Part shown: positions 25,955 to 35,825 of the stretch, one piece after another | How positions within the stretch are numbered: position 1 is the stretch's first letter | Layout of the letters: the number at the start of each line of letters is the position of its first letter | Source: an uncultured Octadecabacter sp. | Lineage (GTDB): Bacteria > Pseudomonadota > Alphaproteobacteria > Rhodobacterales > Rhodobacteraceae | Length of the DNA: 52,854 bases | Direction: 5' to 3' | NCBI GenBank assembly: GCA_937891785.1 | Contig: CALAGN010000073.1 | Location: 1-52,854, forward strand | Notes under the pieces: model-generated | What the model was told of the DNA's origin: nothing | The model's database searches: none | Seen by the model: the letters and a program-made list of their open reading frames with translations, nothing else | Translations under genes and position numbers: made by a program

Positions 25955-28055
25955 CATCGCTGCGACAGAATTACGCGGCCGCAGCGTTGATGATCTGACG
26001 TGGAACACCCTCGAAGGAATTCCGGTTCAGCCGCTTTACACGGCTGAAGACACCGCTGATCTGCCCCACCTTGGCACCGTCCCCGGCGAGGCACCATTCA
26101 CGCGCGGCGTTAAGGCGACCATGTATGCCGGCCGCCCTTGGACCATCCGCCAATACGCCGGCTTTTCCACCGCCGAAGAATCCAACGCCTTTTACCGCAA
26201 GGCATTGGCCGCCGGTCAGCAGGGGGTCAGTGTTGCCTTCGATCTGGCGACCCACCGTGGTTACGACAGCGACCATCCGCGCGTGGAAGGCGATGTCGGT
26301 AAGGCAGGCGTAGCCATCGACAGTGTTGAAGACATGAAAATCCTGTTCGACGGTATTCCGCTCGATAAAGTTTCAGTGTCGATGACAATGAACGGCGCAG
26401 TCATTCCGATTTTGGCCAGTTTCATCGTTACCGGCGAAGAACAAGGTCACGACAAGGCACTGCTTGCGGGTACCATCCAGAATGACATCCTCAAAGAATT
26501 CATGGTGCGCAACACCTATGTCTATCCACCCGAGCCCTCGATGCGGATCATCTCGGATATTATTGGCTATACCGCTGATAACATGCCGAAATTCAACTCG
26601 ATCAGCATCAGCGGCTACCACATGCAAGAGGCGGGCGCGAACCTTATTCAGGAGCTTGCCTATACATTGGCCGACGGGCGTGAATATGTGCGCACGGCCA
26701 TCGACGCTGGCATGGATGTTGATAAATTCGCCCCGCGCCTGAGCTTCTTTTTCGCCATCGGCATGAACTTCTTCATGGAAGCGTCAAAACTGCGCGCCGC
26801 GCGCCTGCTGTGGCATAAAATTATGTCGGAATTCAAACCGACGAACCCGAAATCATCGATGCTGCGCACCCACTGCCAGACGTCCGGCGTGTCACTGCAA
26901 GAACAAGACCCCTATAACAATGTGGTCCGTACCGCCTACGAGGCGATGGCGGCGGCGTTGGGCGGTACGCAGTCGCTGCACACCAACGCCTTGGACGAAG
27001 CGATGGGCCTGCCCACCGATTTCAGCTCGCGGATAGCGCGCAACACGCAGTTGATCTTGCAAGAAGAAACCGGCGTCACCAATGTTGTTGATCCACTTGC
27101 AGGCAGCTATTACGTTGAAAAGCTGACCCATGATCTGGCGACCGAAGCGTGGAAGCTGATCGAAGAAGTCGAAGAGATGGGCGGCATGACCAAGGCCGTG
27201 GCCAGTGGTATGCCCAAACTGCGCATCGAAGAAACTGCCGCGCGCCGCCAAGCAATGATTGATCGTGGCCAAGAAGTGATCGTTGGCGTCAACAAGTATC
27301 GGTTGGACAAGGAAGACCCGATCGACATTATGGATATCGACAATGACGCCGTGCGGATTTCGCAGATTGCCCGTCTTGAAAAGACCCGCGCCGCGCGCGA
27401 CAACGTGGCCTGTGATGCGGCTTTGGCCGAACTGACCCGCCGCGCAAAAGAAGGCGGGAACCTTCTGGAAGCAGCGATCGAGGCGGCGCGCGCGCGCGCC
27501 TCAGTGGGAGAAATCAGCATGGCAATGGAAAAAGAGTTCGGACGTCACCGCGCAGAAGTCAAAACCCTCGCCGGTGTTTACGGCGCCGCATACGAGGGCG
27601 ACGCAGGCTTTGCCGCGATCCAGAAGTCGGTCGAGGATTTCGCCACCGACGAGGGGCGCCGCCCGCGCATGCTGGTCGTCAAAATGGGACAGGATGGGCA
27701 TGACCGCGGTGCCAAAGTCATCGCCACCGCCTTTGCCGATATTGGCTTTGATGTGGATGTTGGACCGCTGTTCCAAACTCCGTCCGAGGCTGCACAAGAT
27801 GCGGTCGATAACGATGTGCACGTGGTTGGCATCAGCTCTCAGGCGGCTGGTCACAAGACCCTTGCGCCGAAATTGGTGCAGGCGCTGAAAGATGCGGGCG
27901 CAGATGATATTATCGTCATTTGCGGCGGCGTGATCCCACAGCAGGACTACCAATTCTTGTATGATGCTGGGGTCAAAGCGATCTTTGGACCCGGCACGAA
28001 TATCCCCCACGCTGCCGAGGATATCCTGCGCCTGATCCGCGAGGCGCGAACGTAA
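25929..28055 (+). CDS. mcm: Methylmalonyl-CoA mutase
   Basis: The 708-residue cobalamin enzyme converts (R)-methylmalonyl-CoA to succinyl-CoA, downstream of PccAB. The catalytic TIM-barrel domain occupies about residues 1-550, with [19 protein letters not shown] and the substrate region TLQ-equivalent. The B12 domain at the C-terminus has [16 protein letters not shown], where His591 is the lower cobalt ligand. It is a single-chain enzyme, so no small subunit is needed. AGGAGG at 25915 favours the second ATG (25929) over 25923. The epimerase and the MeaB chaperone are not in the window. Confidence 0.96.
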   Translation: MGNKNTWSDIAATELRGRSVDDLTWNTLEGIPVQPLYTAEDTADLPHLGTVPGEAPFTRGVKATMYAGRPWTIRQYAGFSTAEESNAFYRKALAAGQQGVSVAFDLATHRGYDSDHPRVEGDVGKAGVAIDSVEDMKILFDGIPLDKVSVSMTMNGAVIPILASFIVTGEEQGHDKALLAGTIQNDILKEFMVRNTYVYPPEPSMRIISDIIGYTADNMPKFNSISISGYHMQEAGANLIQELAYTLADGREYVRTAIDAGMDVDKFAPRLSFFFAIGMNFFMEASKLRAARLLWHKIMSEFKPTNPKSSMLRTHCQTSGVSLQEQDPYNNVVRTAYEAMAAALGGTQSLHTNALDEAMGLPTDFSSRIARNTQLILQEETGVTNVVDPLAGSYYVEKLTHDLATEAWKLIEEVEEMGGMTKAVASGMPKLRIEETAARRQAMIDRGQEVIVGVNKYRLDKEDPIDIMDIDNDAVRISQIARLEKTRAARDNVACDAALAELTRRAKEGGNLLEAAIEAARARASVGEISMAMEKEFGRHRAEVKTLAGVYGAAYEGDAGFAAIQKSVEDFATDEGRRPRMLVVKMGQDGHDRGAKVIATAFADIGFDVDVGPLFQTPSEAAQDAVDNDVHVVGISSQAAGHKTLAPKLVQALKDAGADDIIVICGGVIPQQDYQFLYDAGVKAIFGPGTNIPHAAEDILRLIREART

Positions 28056-28065
28056 GGGCGCGGGT

Positions 28066-28671
28066 ATGAAACTGCGTCTGGACCATCTGGCGATTTGCGC
28101 CACTGATCTAACAAGCGGTACCGCCTGGGCGCAAAAGCACCTTGGCGTGCCGCTGTTGCCGGGCGGTCAGCATGTCAGGTTTGGGACGCATAACACGCTG
28201 CTGGGCCTGGCGGATGGTATCTATCTTGAGGTGATTGCGCCCGACCCCGAAGCCGCACCGTTTGCCGGGCCGCGCTGGTTCGATCTTGATCGGTTCAGCG
28301 GGCCGCCGCGTCTGGGTAACTGGATCTGCGCGAGCGATGATATTGCGGCCGCTCCCGCCAAGGCTGGCACCCCAATCGCTTTGACGCGCGGTGATTTAGC
28401 GTGGCAGATCGCGGTGCCCGAAGATGGCAGCCTGCCCGATGATGGCGGCTATCCGACCCTGATTGAATGGGGCGATTGTGCCCATCCGGCTACCCGCCTG
28501 CCCAACAGCGGCGTCTCACTTTGTAGTCTTGAGGTGTACCACCCGCAGGCAAACGCGCTTGGCGCCGAGATGGCCGCATCCCTTCTTGACCCGCGCGTTA
28601 CATTCCACGCCTCCACCAGCGCCGCATTGCACGCCACCTTTGACACGCCTAGTGGGCGCTGCCGCTTATGA
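28066..28671 (+). CDS. VOC/glyoxalase-like domain protein
   Basis: The 201-residue soluble protein starts LRLDHLAICATDLTSG, a typical first beta-alpha unit of the vicinal-oxygen-chelate (Glyoxalase_3) fold. YLEVIAPDP near residue 60 is where family members place a metal-binding Glu. The substrate is unknown. It begins 10 bases after the mutase stop and ends in an ATGA overlap with the acetyltransferase, so it is probably co-transcribed with mcm. The missing methylmalonyl-CoA epimerase is also a VOC protein, but this one is longer and lacks the usual epimerase pattern. Confidence 0.8.
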   Translation: MKLRLDHLAICATDLTSGTAWAQKHLGVPLLPGGQHVRFGTHNTLLGLADGIYLEVIAPDPEAAPFAGPRWFDLDRFSGPPRLGNWICASDDIAAAPAKAGTPIALTRGDLAWQIAVPEDGSLPDDGGYPTLIEWGDCAHPATRLPNSGVSLCSLEVYHPQANALGAEMAASLLDPRVTFHASTSAALHATFDTPSGRCRL

Positions 28672-29144
28672 TCTTGCGCGATGCGAGGCCTGCGGATGCC
28701 GCCGCAATCGCCGCCATCTGGAACCCCGTGATCCGTGACACCACAGTCACGTTTAACCCTGTCGAGAAAACCACCGCCGATATCGCAGCGATGATCGCCA
28801 ATCGCCCTGCCTTTGTGGTCGGCACTGACGGGGCGCAGGTAAAAGGGTTTGCCACATATGATCAGTTCCGCGCGGGGCTTGGCTATGCGCAAGCGATCGA
28901 ACACACGGTCATTGTTGCCGCGGATGCCAAGGGGCAGGGGGTTGCCAGCGCGCTGATGCACGATCTGTTTGCGCGTGCCCGCGCCCGAGATATGCACACG
29001 ATGTGGGCTGGTGTTAGCGCCGAAAACCCTGCCGGGGTTGCGTTTCATACCGCCCTTGGGTTTGAAATCATTGGCATTTTACCAGAGGTGGGGCGTAAGT
29101 TCGACCGTTGGATTGATCTTGTGCTGATGCAAAAACGCCTCTGA
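28668..29144 (+). CDS. GNAT N-acetyltransferase (phosphinothricin-type)
   Basis: The 158-residue protein begins ILRDARPADAAAIAAIWNPVI and contains the acetyl-CoA loop AKGQGVASALM (about 87-97). AENPAGVAFHTALGFEIIG is typical of PAT/Bar-like acetyltransferases that act on phosphinothricin, methionine sulfone or related amino acids. The natural substrate cannot be deduced. The start overlaps the preceding stop (ATGA). Confidence 0.87.
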   Translation: MILRDARPADAAAIAAIWNPVIRDTTVTFNPVEKTTADIAAMIANRPAFVVGTDGAQVKGFATYDQFRAGLGYAQAIEHTVIVAADAKGQGVASALMHDLFARARARDMHTMWAGVSAENPAGVAFHTALGFEIIGILPEVGRKFDRWIDLVLMQKRL

Positions 29145-29164
29145 CATCTGGCGCAGGTGTCGTT

Positions 29165-29863
29165 ATGATGCGCCCCATGTCGATCTGGACTCGCATCGCC
29201 GAAGCCGTTTCTGCCCTCGCCGCTGGTGAAGGGTTATCGGCGGTATTTGACAAGCTGCGCACGCCAACAGAACGCTCGGCGGCCTTCGCGATTGCGGTGA
29301 TCGCATTGGGCGCAAAAATGGCCAAGGCAGACGGGCAGGTTACCCGCGATGAGGTCACGGCTTTCCGCGAGGTCTTTGCGATCCCCGCCTCGGACGAAAA
29401 GAACGCCGCGCGTATTTTTAACATGGCCCGCACCGACATCGCCGGGTTCGAGGAATACGCCCATCGCATTCGCGCGATGTATGCAGACAACACCACGGGC
29501 GCCCCCCTATGTGATCTGATGGAGGGCCTGTTTCACATCGCTCTTGCCGACGGACAGTATCACCCGAACGAAGACCAATTCCTGTCGCGCGTCGCTGAAA
29601 TTTTCGGCCTTGAGCCACGCGCGTTCAAACGCCTGCGCGCGCAGTTCGTGCCCGATGCGCAACGCGACCCCTATGATGTGCTGGGTGTTGATCCTGGCAC
29701 ACCACTACCTGAAATTCGCAAGGCATGGCGTGATCTTGTGCGCGAAACCCATCCTGACCGCATGATTGCGCGCGGCGTGCCCCAAGAGGCGGTCAAGCTG
29801 GCCGAGAAACGCATGATTGCGATCAACACCGCATGGGACGACATCGAACAGGCCCGAAAATGA
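29165..29863 (+). CDS. TerB-like / J-domain co-chaperone protein
   Basis: The 232-residue protein combines an N-terminal TerB-type helical domain (about 38-150; GAKMAKADGQVTRDEV and HIALADGQYHPNEDQFL) with a C-terminal J domain (about 168-232; DPYDVLGVDPGTPLPEIRK). The J domain has the HPD triad at 196-198 that stimulates Hsp70 ATPase. The layout resembles the soluble part of DjlA without its membrane anchor. An alternative in-frame ATG lies at 29177. It overlaps the endonuclease gene by ATGA. Confidence 0.85.
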   Translation: MMRPMSIWTRIAEAVSALAAGEGLSAVFDKLRTPTERSAAFAIAVIALGAKMAKADGQVTRDEVTAFREVFAIPASDEKNAARIFNMARTDIAGFEEYAHRIRAMYADNTTGAPLCDLMEGLFHIALADGQYHPNEDQFLSRVAEIFGLEPRAFKRLRAQFVPDAQRDPYDVLGVDPGTPLPEIRKAWRDLVRETHPDRMIARGVPQEAVKLAEKRMIAINTAWDDIEQARK

Positions 29864-30885
29864 GGATCGCAACCTACAACGTCGAGTGGTTTTCCAACCT
29901 GTTCGACAATGAAGGTACCTTGCTTGACGATAACCGATGGTCGGGGCGACGCGATATTGTGCGCATAGATCAGATCGCCGCACTTGGCGTCGTGTTCAAG
30001 ATGATGGATGCGGATGCGATCATGGTGATCGAAGCACCCGATGGCCATGCGCGCCGCGACGGGGTTGCCGCACTTGAAAACTTTGCAGCCCATTTCGGAT
30101 TGCGCGCACGCAGCGCCCTGATGGGATTTGTTAGCGAAACGCAGCAGGAAATCACCCTGCTTTATGACCCTGACAAGATGTCCGCGCGTCACGATCCCAT
30201 CGGTGAGCAGACAGGCAAACAAGGTGCGCGCGACGCGCCACGCTTTGACAGCGTGTTCCGCCTTGATCTGGATACCGACGCCGCGCCCGACCTAGTGCGG
30301 TGGTCCAAACCCCCGCTTGAAGTCGCGATTGAAACAGCCAGTGGCACGGCCCTGCGGATGATCGGTGTGCATGCCAAATCCAAAGCACCGCATGGCGCGC
30401 GCAATAAGGCCGAGGTCATACGTATTTCCATCGAAAGCCGCCGCAAGCAATTGGCACAGTGTATTTGGCTGCGCCAACGGATTGAGGGGCACCTAGAGGC
30501 TGGTGAGCCGCTGATCGTGATGGGCGATTTTAACGATGGTCCCGGGTTGGACGAATACGAAAAACTGTTCGGGCGGTCTGGCATCGAGATTGTGATGGGT
30601 GAAAACGGCGCAGCCCGCCTGTTTGATCCACATGCGCGCATGGCCTTGTCGCGCCGGATCGTCGCCACGCCGACCACGGCGCGGTTCAAATTGCCACCCG
30701 ACGGGCGGTTTTTGCAGGCGCTTTTGGATTACATCATGGTCTCGCCCGATCTGGAGCGCCGCGCGCATGTCTGGACAATCTGGCATCCGTTTGATCATCC
30801 GGCGTGTTACGCAAACGCCGTGTTGCGGGATGCTTTGCTGACGGCGTCAGATCATTTCCCGGTCACAATCGATATTGATCTGTGA
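29860..30885 (+). CDS. Endonuclease/exonuclease/phosphatase family protein
   Basis: The 341-residue protein starts MRIATYNVEWFSNLFDNEG and shows the Mg-dependent EEP fold landmarks. These are Glu in VIEAPDG (about 62), HAKSKAPHG near 175, GDFNDGP near 222 and the C-terminal SDHFPV. Substrates in this superfamily range from DNA to inositol phosphates and sphingomyelin, so none is assigned. No signal peptide is seen. Coupled by ATGA to the J-domain gene. Confidence 0.87.
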   Translation: MRIATYNVEWFSNLFDNEGTLLDDNRWSGRRDIVRIDQIAALGVVFKMMDADAIMVIEAPDGHARRDGVAALENFAAHFGLRARSALMGFVSETQQEITLLYDPDKMSARHDPIGEQTGKQGARDAPRFDSVFRLDLDTDAAPDLVRWSKPPLEVAIETASGTALRMIGVHAKSKAPHGARNKAEVIRISIESRRKQLAQCIWLRQRIEGHLEAGEPLIVMGDFNDGPGLDEYEKLFGRSGIEIVMGENGAARLFDPHARMALSRRIVATPTTARFKLPPDGRFLQALLDYIMVSPDLERRAHVWTIWHPFDHPACYANAVLRDALLTASDHFPVTIDIDL

Positions 30886-30921
30886 CTTGGGATTTTGCCC
30901 GTTAGTGCCTATATTGGTGCT

Positions 30922-31311
30922 ATGAAACAGATCATCGCCGCCACATTCGTCCTTACCCTTGTAGCTATGCCATTGGCTGCACAAGAAGATCAAGACCTTG
31001 ATATGCAAGAGGGTTTTTCCCTCATGGAGGAGGGGGCCAAGCTGCTATTTCGCGGCTTTATGGACGAGATGGAGCCGGCTTTGGAGGGGTTTGCGGACAT
31101 GGCGCAAGAGCTTGAGCCCGCGCTTGAAATGATCGCCACCGAAATGGGCCCCGCCCTGATGGCACTGATGTCGCGGCTTGACGATGTGCGCCATTATGAG
31201 GCGCCGGAAATCCTGTCGAACGGCGATATTATTATCCGTCGCAGCCCCGATGCCCCGCCCTACGAAGCCGAGGCTGACGAGATCAACGAAGGCGCGGAAA
31301 TCGAACTTTAG
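30922..31311 (+). CDS. Small acidic exported protein of unknown function
   Basis: The 129-residue protein has a signal peptide (MKQIIAATFVLTLVAMPLAA). A methionine- and glutamate-rich helical segment follows (GFSLMEEGAKLLFRGFMDEME and repeats of LEPALEMIATEM), then an IIIRRSP segment and an acidic tail. It is probably periplasmic. No family is recognised with confidence. The ATG at 30922 gives the clean signal peptide. Its TAG stop overlaps the ppx stop on the other strand by four bases (TTAG). Confidence 0.8.
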   Translation: MKQIIAATFVLTLVAMPLAAQEDQDLDMQEGFSLMEEGAKLLFRGFMDEMEPALEGFADMAQELEPALEMIATEMGPALMALMSRLDDVRHYEAPEILSNGDIIIRRSPDAPPYEAEADEINEGAEIEL

Positions 31312-32900
31312 GGTTTTCGCTTGGCCTTGAATGTCACGATTGGCGTCGCACCCATCGCGCTTGCCAGTGTCGCAAAGCGGGCCTCTGCGACCTCTCCGAA
31401 CAGCGGACGCGAGCGATTGCGCAACACGATCTCAAGCTCTTTCTTTTTGGGACGCCATTGCAACTCGCCCGGCTCTTCGTCATTCGACAGCAATAACATC
31501 GCCCCGAACCGCATCGCTTTGCCCAAAATCTCGGCGTCGAGTTGCTCTTTTTCGCTCAGTAGTGTGAACAGGCTTTCAAAGGGCGTGCCTTCGCGTTTAT
31601 TGGCGTAGCGGTGCAGCAGAGCGATACCCAGAAACACGCGTTCCGAATGCTTGAGACCACCCAGATTGGCGCGGGTCGCATTGTCAAAACACACTTCGGC
31701 GCGATAGTCGGGATGCGCACGCCAGCTGACGTCGTGTAGCAGGCAAGCCGCGCGAATGATGCGCTGGCGTTGCCAGCCCGATTGCTTGAACAACGGCGCG
31801 ATAAAGCGGTGCAGGGCACGCCCAAATCCGGGCATGCGCGCGTCTTTGGCCTCGACGAAACGGCAAGCCTCGATCAAGGGGTCACGCTCGCGCAGGCGTT
31901 GCGGCATTTGTTCGTAAAGCATCCCTTCGCGGATGCCATAACTGGAAATTGCAATGTCTTTGGGTTTGAAAACCCTGATCAATTCGCGCAAGACATGGAT
32001 CGCATATGGCACCAGCGACATCCGCGCATCTGAGATATTGCAGCGATTCCGCAGCTCTTGCAGGTTAGATTTTTCGATATATTCCAGCGTCTTGCTGACT
32101 TGGCGCGATGTCATGCGGTATTCGTGCAGCACCCTTAGCGGATAGCCGCGCCGCTCCATGTCGACCCGCGCAATTGCGCGCCATGATCCACCCACAAGAA
32201 ACAACCGCATGGCCGTTTCATTGTTCATCTGGCTGTGCAGATCGGCCATGATGTTTTTGATATAGGCCTTCAGTCCCTTCTTGCCGCCTTTCACTTCGCG
32301 CAATTTCAGCGGCCCAAGCGGAGAGGTGAGGCGCCGCCCCACGCGCCCATCGGACAGATCGGCAAGTTCCATAGAGGAGCCGCCAATGTCGCAGACCATT
32401 CCGTAGCTTCCCGGCCAACCCAGCAGGACACCCTGTGCGGACAGGCGCGCCTCTTCCTGCCCGTCGATTACCCAGAGTTTCAGGCCGGTTTCGCGCTCGA
32501 CTTGCGCGCGAAAATCGGGGCCGTCGCTGGCTTCGCGGACGGCGGCGGTGGCCACAGCCGTCAGCGGTGAAATTCCCATGCCCTTGGCCAAAGCCACGAA
32601 ACGGCGGAGCGCGGACAGCGCGCGCAGGCGTCCTTCGGGGTTCAGCATTCCGGTGTCGGACAGACCTGCGCCAAGGCCCGCCATGATCTTTTCGTTATAG
32701 AAATACGCAGGGCTGCGGGCGGCCCCATCAAACACCACCATCCGCACCGAGTTCGAGCCAACATCGACTACGCCGACCCGCGACAGGGCCCGTGCTTGGG
32801 GGTCATTGAAAAGCGGGCGACCGAATGGCCCCCAGTCTTCATGTTCGTCGTTCTGAGTTTCACCGTCCAAGAACGCCCCCCCTTTCGGTTTTCTGACCAT
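31308..32900 (-). CDS. ppx: Exopolyphosphatase / GppA-type phosphatase
   Basis: The 530-residue member of the Ppx/GppA family hydrolyses polyphosphate or pppGpp. The actin-like ATPase-fold motifs are VGVVDVGSNSVRMVVFDG (about 42-60) and MVCDIGGSSMELADL near 165. The C-terminal half contains an HD-like region (LLHDVSWRAHPDYR near 390). The length is usual for alphaproteobacterial Ppx. It follows ppk by 21 bases, forming the common ppk-ppx pair for making and breaking polyphosphate. Confidence 0.92.
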   Translation of the reverse strand: MVRKPKGGAFLDGETQNDEHEDWGPFGRPLFNDPQARALSRVGVVDVGSNSVRMVVFDGAARSPAYFYNEKIMAGLGAGLSDTGMLNPEGRLRALSALRRFVALAKGMGISPLTAVATAAVREASDGPDFRAQVERETGLKLWVIDGQEEARLSAQGVLLGWPGSYGMVCDIGGSSMELADLSDGRVGRRLTSPLGPLKLREVKGGKKGLKAYIKNIMADLHSQMNNETAMRLFLVGGSWRAIARVDMERRGYPLRVLHEYRMTSRQVSKTLEYIEKSNLQELRNRCNISDARMSLVPYAIHVLRELIRVFKPKDIAISSYGIREGMLYEQMPQRLRERDPLIEACRFVEAKDARMPGFGRALHRFIAPLFKQSGWQRQRIIRAACLLHDVSWRAHPDYRAEVCFDNATRANLGGLKHSERVFLGIALLHRYANKREGTPFESLFTLLSEKEQLDAEILGKAMRFGAMLLLSNDEEPGELQWRPKKKELEIVLRNRSRPLFGEVAEARFATLASAMGATPIVTFKAKRKP

Positions 32901-32921
32901 GGCGTTTACACGCGCCCCAAG

Positions 32922-35105
32922 TCAATTGCCCGAAGGTTCTTCTTCGGTATGGGTCAGTTTTGGCACATCCGACGCGCCTGCGGATCCGCGCCCGGACAAC
33001 GACGGGTTCTCCATGAAAAAGCGGTGGCAATTAAAGGCGAATGTGCCCTCTGGTACCTCGTCGCGGGTAAACGCTCCGTCCGACCCCATCACCCAGCTTT
33101 GTGCCACATCATGCAGGTTTGCGGCCATAATCTGACTGACGATCTGCGCTTTTACGGTGTTGTTGGTAATCTCGACCAGTGTTTCGACGCGGCGGTTCAG
33201 GTTGCGCCCCATCCAGTCGGCTGAGGACATAAAGACCCGCGCCTTTTTGTGTGGCAGACCAGATCCATTGCCGAAACATACTATCCGACTATGCTCCAAG
33301 AACCGCCCTACAATGGATTTGACGCGAATGTTGTCCGACAACCCCTTGATGCCTGGACGCAGCCCGCAAATGCCACGGATCACAAGGCTGATTTTCACGC
33401 CCGCCTGACTGGCGTTGTAAAGTGCATCAATCACGTCCTCTTCGATAAGGCTGTTCATCTTGGCCCAAATTTCAGCCGGTTTGCCGTTCTTGGCGTGTTC
33501 AGCCTCGGCGGCGATCAGCTTAAGCAGGCGCGGCTTGAGCGTGAGTGGGGAAATCGCAAGGTTTTCGAGGGTTTCAGGCTGTGCATAGCCCGACAGATAG
33601 TTGAATACTTTGGTCGCATCGCGCCCCAGTGCGGCGTCACAGGTGAACAGTGACAGGTCCGTGTAGACCCGTGCGGTGATCGGGTGATAGTTGCCGGTGC
33701 CGTAATGGGTATAGGTTACAAGCCGTTCCCCCTCGCGCCGCACGACGGTGCTGATTTTCGCGTGGGTTTTGTAGTTGATAAAGCCGTAGACCACATGCGC
33801 GCCGGCACGTTCCAGACGGCGGGATTGGCGAATATTGGCGGCTTCGTCAAAGCGCGCCTTGAGTTCCACAAAAGCGGTAACGGATTTGCCTTCCTCGGCC
33901 GCTTCGCACAGGGCTTCGACGATCGGCGAGCGGGTCGAGGTGCGATAAAGTGTTTGTTTGATCGCCACCACATCGGGATCGCGCGCGGCCTGCGCAAGGA
34001 AACGCACAACCATATCAAAGGTCTCGTAGGGGTGATGCAGCAGCATGTCCTTCTGGCGGATCGCCGCAAACATATCGCCGTCGTGATCAAGCACCCGTTC
34101 GGGCACACGCGGCGTAAAACTGGGCCACAACAGATCAGGGCGATCTTCCAGCACTAGTTCCGACAGATCGGACGCGCCGATCAACCCGTCAACTTCAACA
34201 ACCTCGTCCTCGGTCACATGCAATTCGCCCATGATCATTTTCTTCAACGCGGGCGGGGCGTTGGTCGACAATTTCATGCGCACCACTTCGCCACGGCGTC
34301 GGCGTTTCAGCGCGGTTTCAAATTCGCGCACAAGGTCTTCGGCCTCGTCTTCCAACTCAAGATCACTGTCACGCAGGATGCGGAACGCACAATGACCTTT
34401 GACTTTGTAGCCCGGAAACAGACTGCCAAGATGTTCCAGCAGCAGGTCTTCAAGGGGCAGAAAACGGTGATTCCCCTTGTTGGGCAGCGCGATAAATCGA
34501 TCAATCTGATGCGGCACAGGCAGCATGGCGCGCAGCGGGCGCTTGTCGCTGGCGCGTTCCAGTTGCAGTGCGAGCGCAAAGCCTTCGTTGGGCAGGAACG
34601 GGAACGGATGCGCGGGGTCAATAGCAAGTGGCGACAACACCGGAAAGACCTGATTAAGAAACACGTCCTCAAGGTAAGTCTTATCGTCAGCGGTGAGCGC
34701 CTCGCGGGACAAGATCGAAATGCCCGCAGCCTCCATTTCACCTGTAAGGGCGCTAAAGACCTTTTGCTGGCGCGCCATCAGGCTGCGTGCATTCGTATCA
34801 ATTAGCGCCAGCTGTTCGACTGGGCTAAGCCCGTCCATTGACGGGGTCAGCGTGCCCTCGTGGGCCAATTCACGCAGCCCGGCGACACGCACGGTGTAAA
34901 ATTCATCCAGATTGGTCGCGGAGATCGACAGGAATCGCAGCCGTTCCAACAGCGGCACACGGGGATTTTCTGCCTCTTCCAGCACGCGCCAGTTAAAGCC
35001 AAGCCAGCTTAGCTCGCGGTTCACAAAGCGGGACGGCCCGCTAAGGTCGCCGTCAAGGGCAACTGCGGCAGGGAAAGGGGATTCAAGAAAATCTGCGTGT
35101 GTCAT
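32922..35105 (-). CDS. ppk: Polyphosphate kinase 1
   Basis: The 727-residue PPK1 transfers the gamma-phosphate of ATP to a growing polyphosphate chain. The N domain begins FVNRELSWLGFNWRVLEEA. The head domain contains LLHHPYETFD near 370. The autophosphorylated His is expected in THYGTGNYHP near 455, followed by RVYTDLSLFTCD. The C-terminal PLD-like domain has KARVFMSSADWMGRNLNRR. It is transcribed with ppx, 41 bases after hda. Confidence 0.95.
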   Translation of the reverse strand: MTHADFLESPFPAAVALDGDLSGPSRFVNRELSWLGFNWRVLEEAENPRVPLLERLRFLSISATNLDEFYTVRVAGLRELAHEGTLTPSMDGLSPVEQLALIDTNARSLMARQQKVFSALTGEMEAAGISILSREALTADDKTYLEDVFLNQVFPVLSPLAIDPAHPFPFLPNEGFALALQLERASDKRPLRAMLPVPHQIDRFIALPNKGNHRFLPLEDLLLEHLGSLFPGYKVKGHCAFRILRDSDLELEDEAEDLVREFETALKRRRRGEVVRMKLSTNAPPALKKMIMGELHVTEDEVVEVDGLIGASDLSELVLEDRPDLLWPSFTPRVPERVLDHDGDMFAAIRQKDMLLHHPYETFDMVVRFLAQAARDPDVVAIKQTLYRTSTRSPIVEALCEAAEEGKSVTAFVELKARFDEAANIRQSRRLERAGAHVVYGFINYKTHAKISTVVRREGERLVTYTHYGTGNYHPITARVYTDLSLFTCDAALGRDATKVFNYLSGYAQPETLENLAISPLTLKPRLLKLIAAEAEHAKNGKPAEIWAKMNSLIEEDVIDALYNASQAGVKISLVIRGICGLRPGIKGLSDNIRVKSIVGRFLEHSRIVCFGNGSGLPHKKARVFMSSADWMGRNLNRRVETLVEITNNTVKAQIVSQIMAANLHDVAQSWVMGSDGAFTRDEVPEGTFAFNCHRFFMENPSLSGRGSAGASDVPKLTHTEEEPSGN

Positions 35106-35146
35106 CGAGGCCTTATGGCGCGTTGTTACAATTGGGGAGCAGATAA

Positions 35147-35824
35147 TTATCGCGCGCTTTGGGCCAGTTTGTCCAGCACAGCCTTGGCCAGTGGCACCTT
35201 GATCGCGCGCTGCTGTGCTAATGCCACGCGATCCAGTTCCGTCACCACGTCGGCCGCCGCCTGAAACGAGCGCGTCATATTGCGCAGCAGGTAGTCAAAC
35301 GCGCGCGGATCAGGTGACAATTGGCGATCTTGAAACAGCTTCATCAGCACGGCCCCCAGCAACCTGTCATCGGGATCATCAATGCGAATGACGCTGGTTC
35401 CTTGCATCCGGCTGGCCAGATCGGGCAGGGTGACGCTCCAACGGGTCGGGGCGGTGGCACCTGTCAACAGCAGCCGCCCACCCGTGGCGCGCAGGTGGTT
35501 GTGGGCGTGAAACAGCCATTCTTCACCCGATTGCGGCAGGGTTTCCACGTCTTCGATGACAACACAGGGTGCGTCAGGTGGCGCAAGAGCTGCGCCGCCA
35601 AGGTCGGCCGCGTCGATGATTTGCGCACCACTTAGATGTTGAAATACGCGGGCAAGGTGGCTTTTGCCCGAGCCATGCGGGCCAATCACCGCCAGCTTGC
35701 CATCGGGCCAGTTTTGCCAATCGGTAGTCATCCGGTAGGCCGCCGCATTGGCATCGCTGACAAAGAAATCATCAGGATCGAGTGCGACACGCGTTGGCCA
35801 GTCAAAAGCGAGCTGCTGCGCCAT
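35147..35824 (-). CDS. hdaA: DnaA-like regulatory protein (Hda/HdaA-like)
   Basis: The 225-residue AAA+ protein resembles the central domain of DnaA. The P-loop IGPHGSGKSHLARVF spans about 48-61, and VVIEDVE near 90 is the Walker B region. Such proteins act with the sliding clamp to inactivate DnaA-ATP, and the N-terminal QLAFDWP fits a clamp-binding motif. The ATG at 35824 was chosen from this N-terminus; the frame is open a further 177 bases without family similarity. It starts 2 bases beyond the permease stop. Confidence 0.85.
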   Translation of the reverse strand: MAQQLAFDWPTRVALDPDDFFVSDANAAAYRMTTDWQNWPDGKLAVIGPHGSGKSHLARVFQHLSGAQIIDAADLGGAALAPPDAPCVVIEDVETLPQSGEEWLFHAHNHLRATGGRLLLTGATAPTRWSVTLPDLASRMQGTSVIRIDDPDDRLLGAVLMKLFQDRQLSPDPRAFDYLLRNMTRSFQAAADVVTELDRVALAQQRAIKVPLAKAVLDKLAQSAR

Positions 35825-35825
35825 G

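Noticed and set aside
28066-28671. VOC gene as the missing methylmalonyl-CoA epimerase
   Set aside because: It is longer than epimerases (about 135-150 residues) and its sequence after the first unit does not follow their pattern, though location after mcm is tempting.
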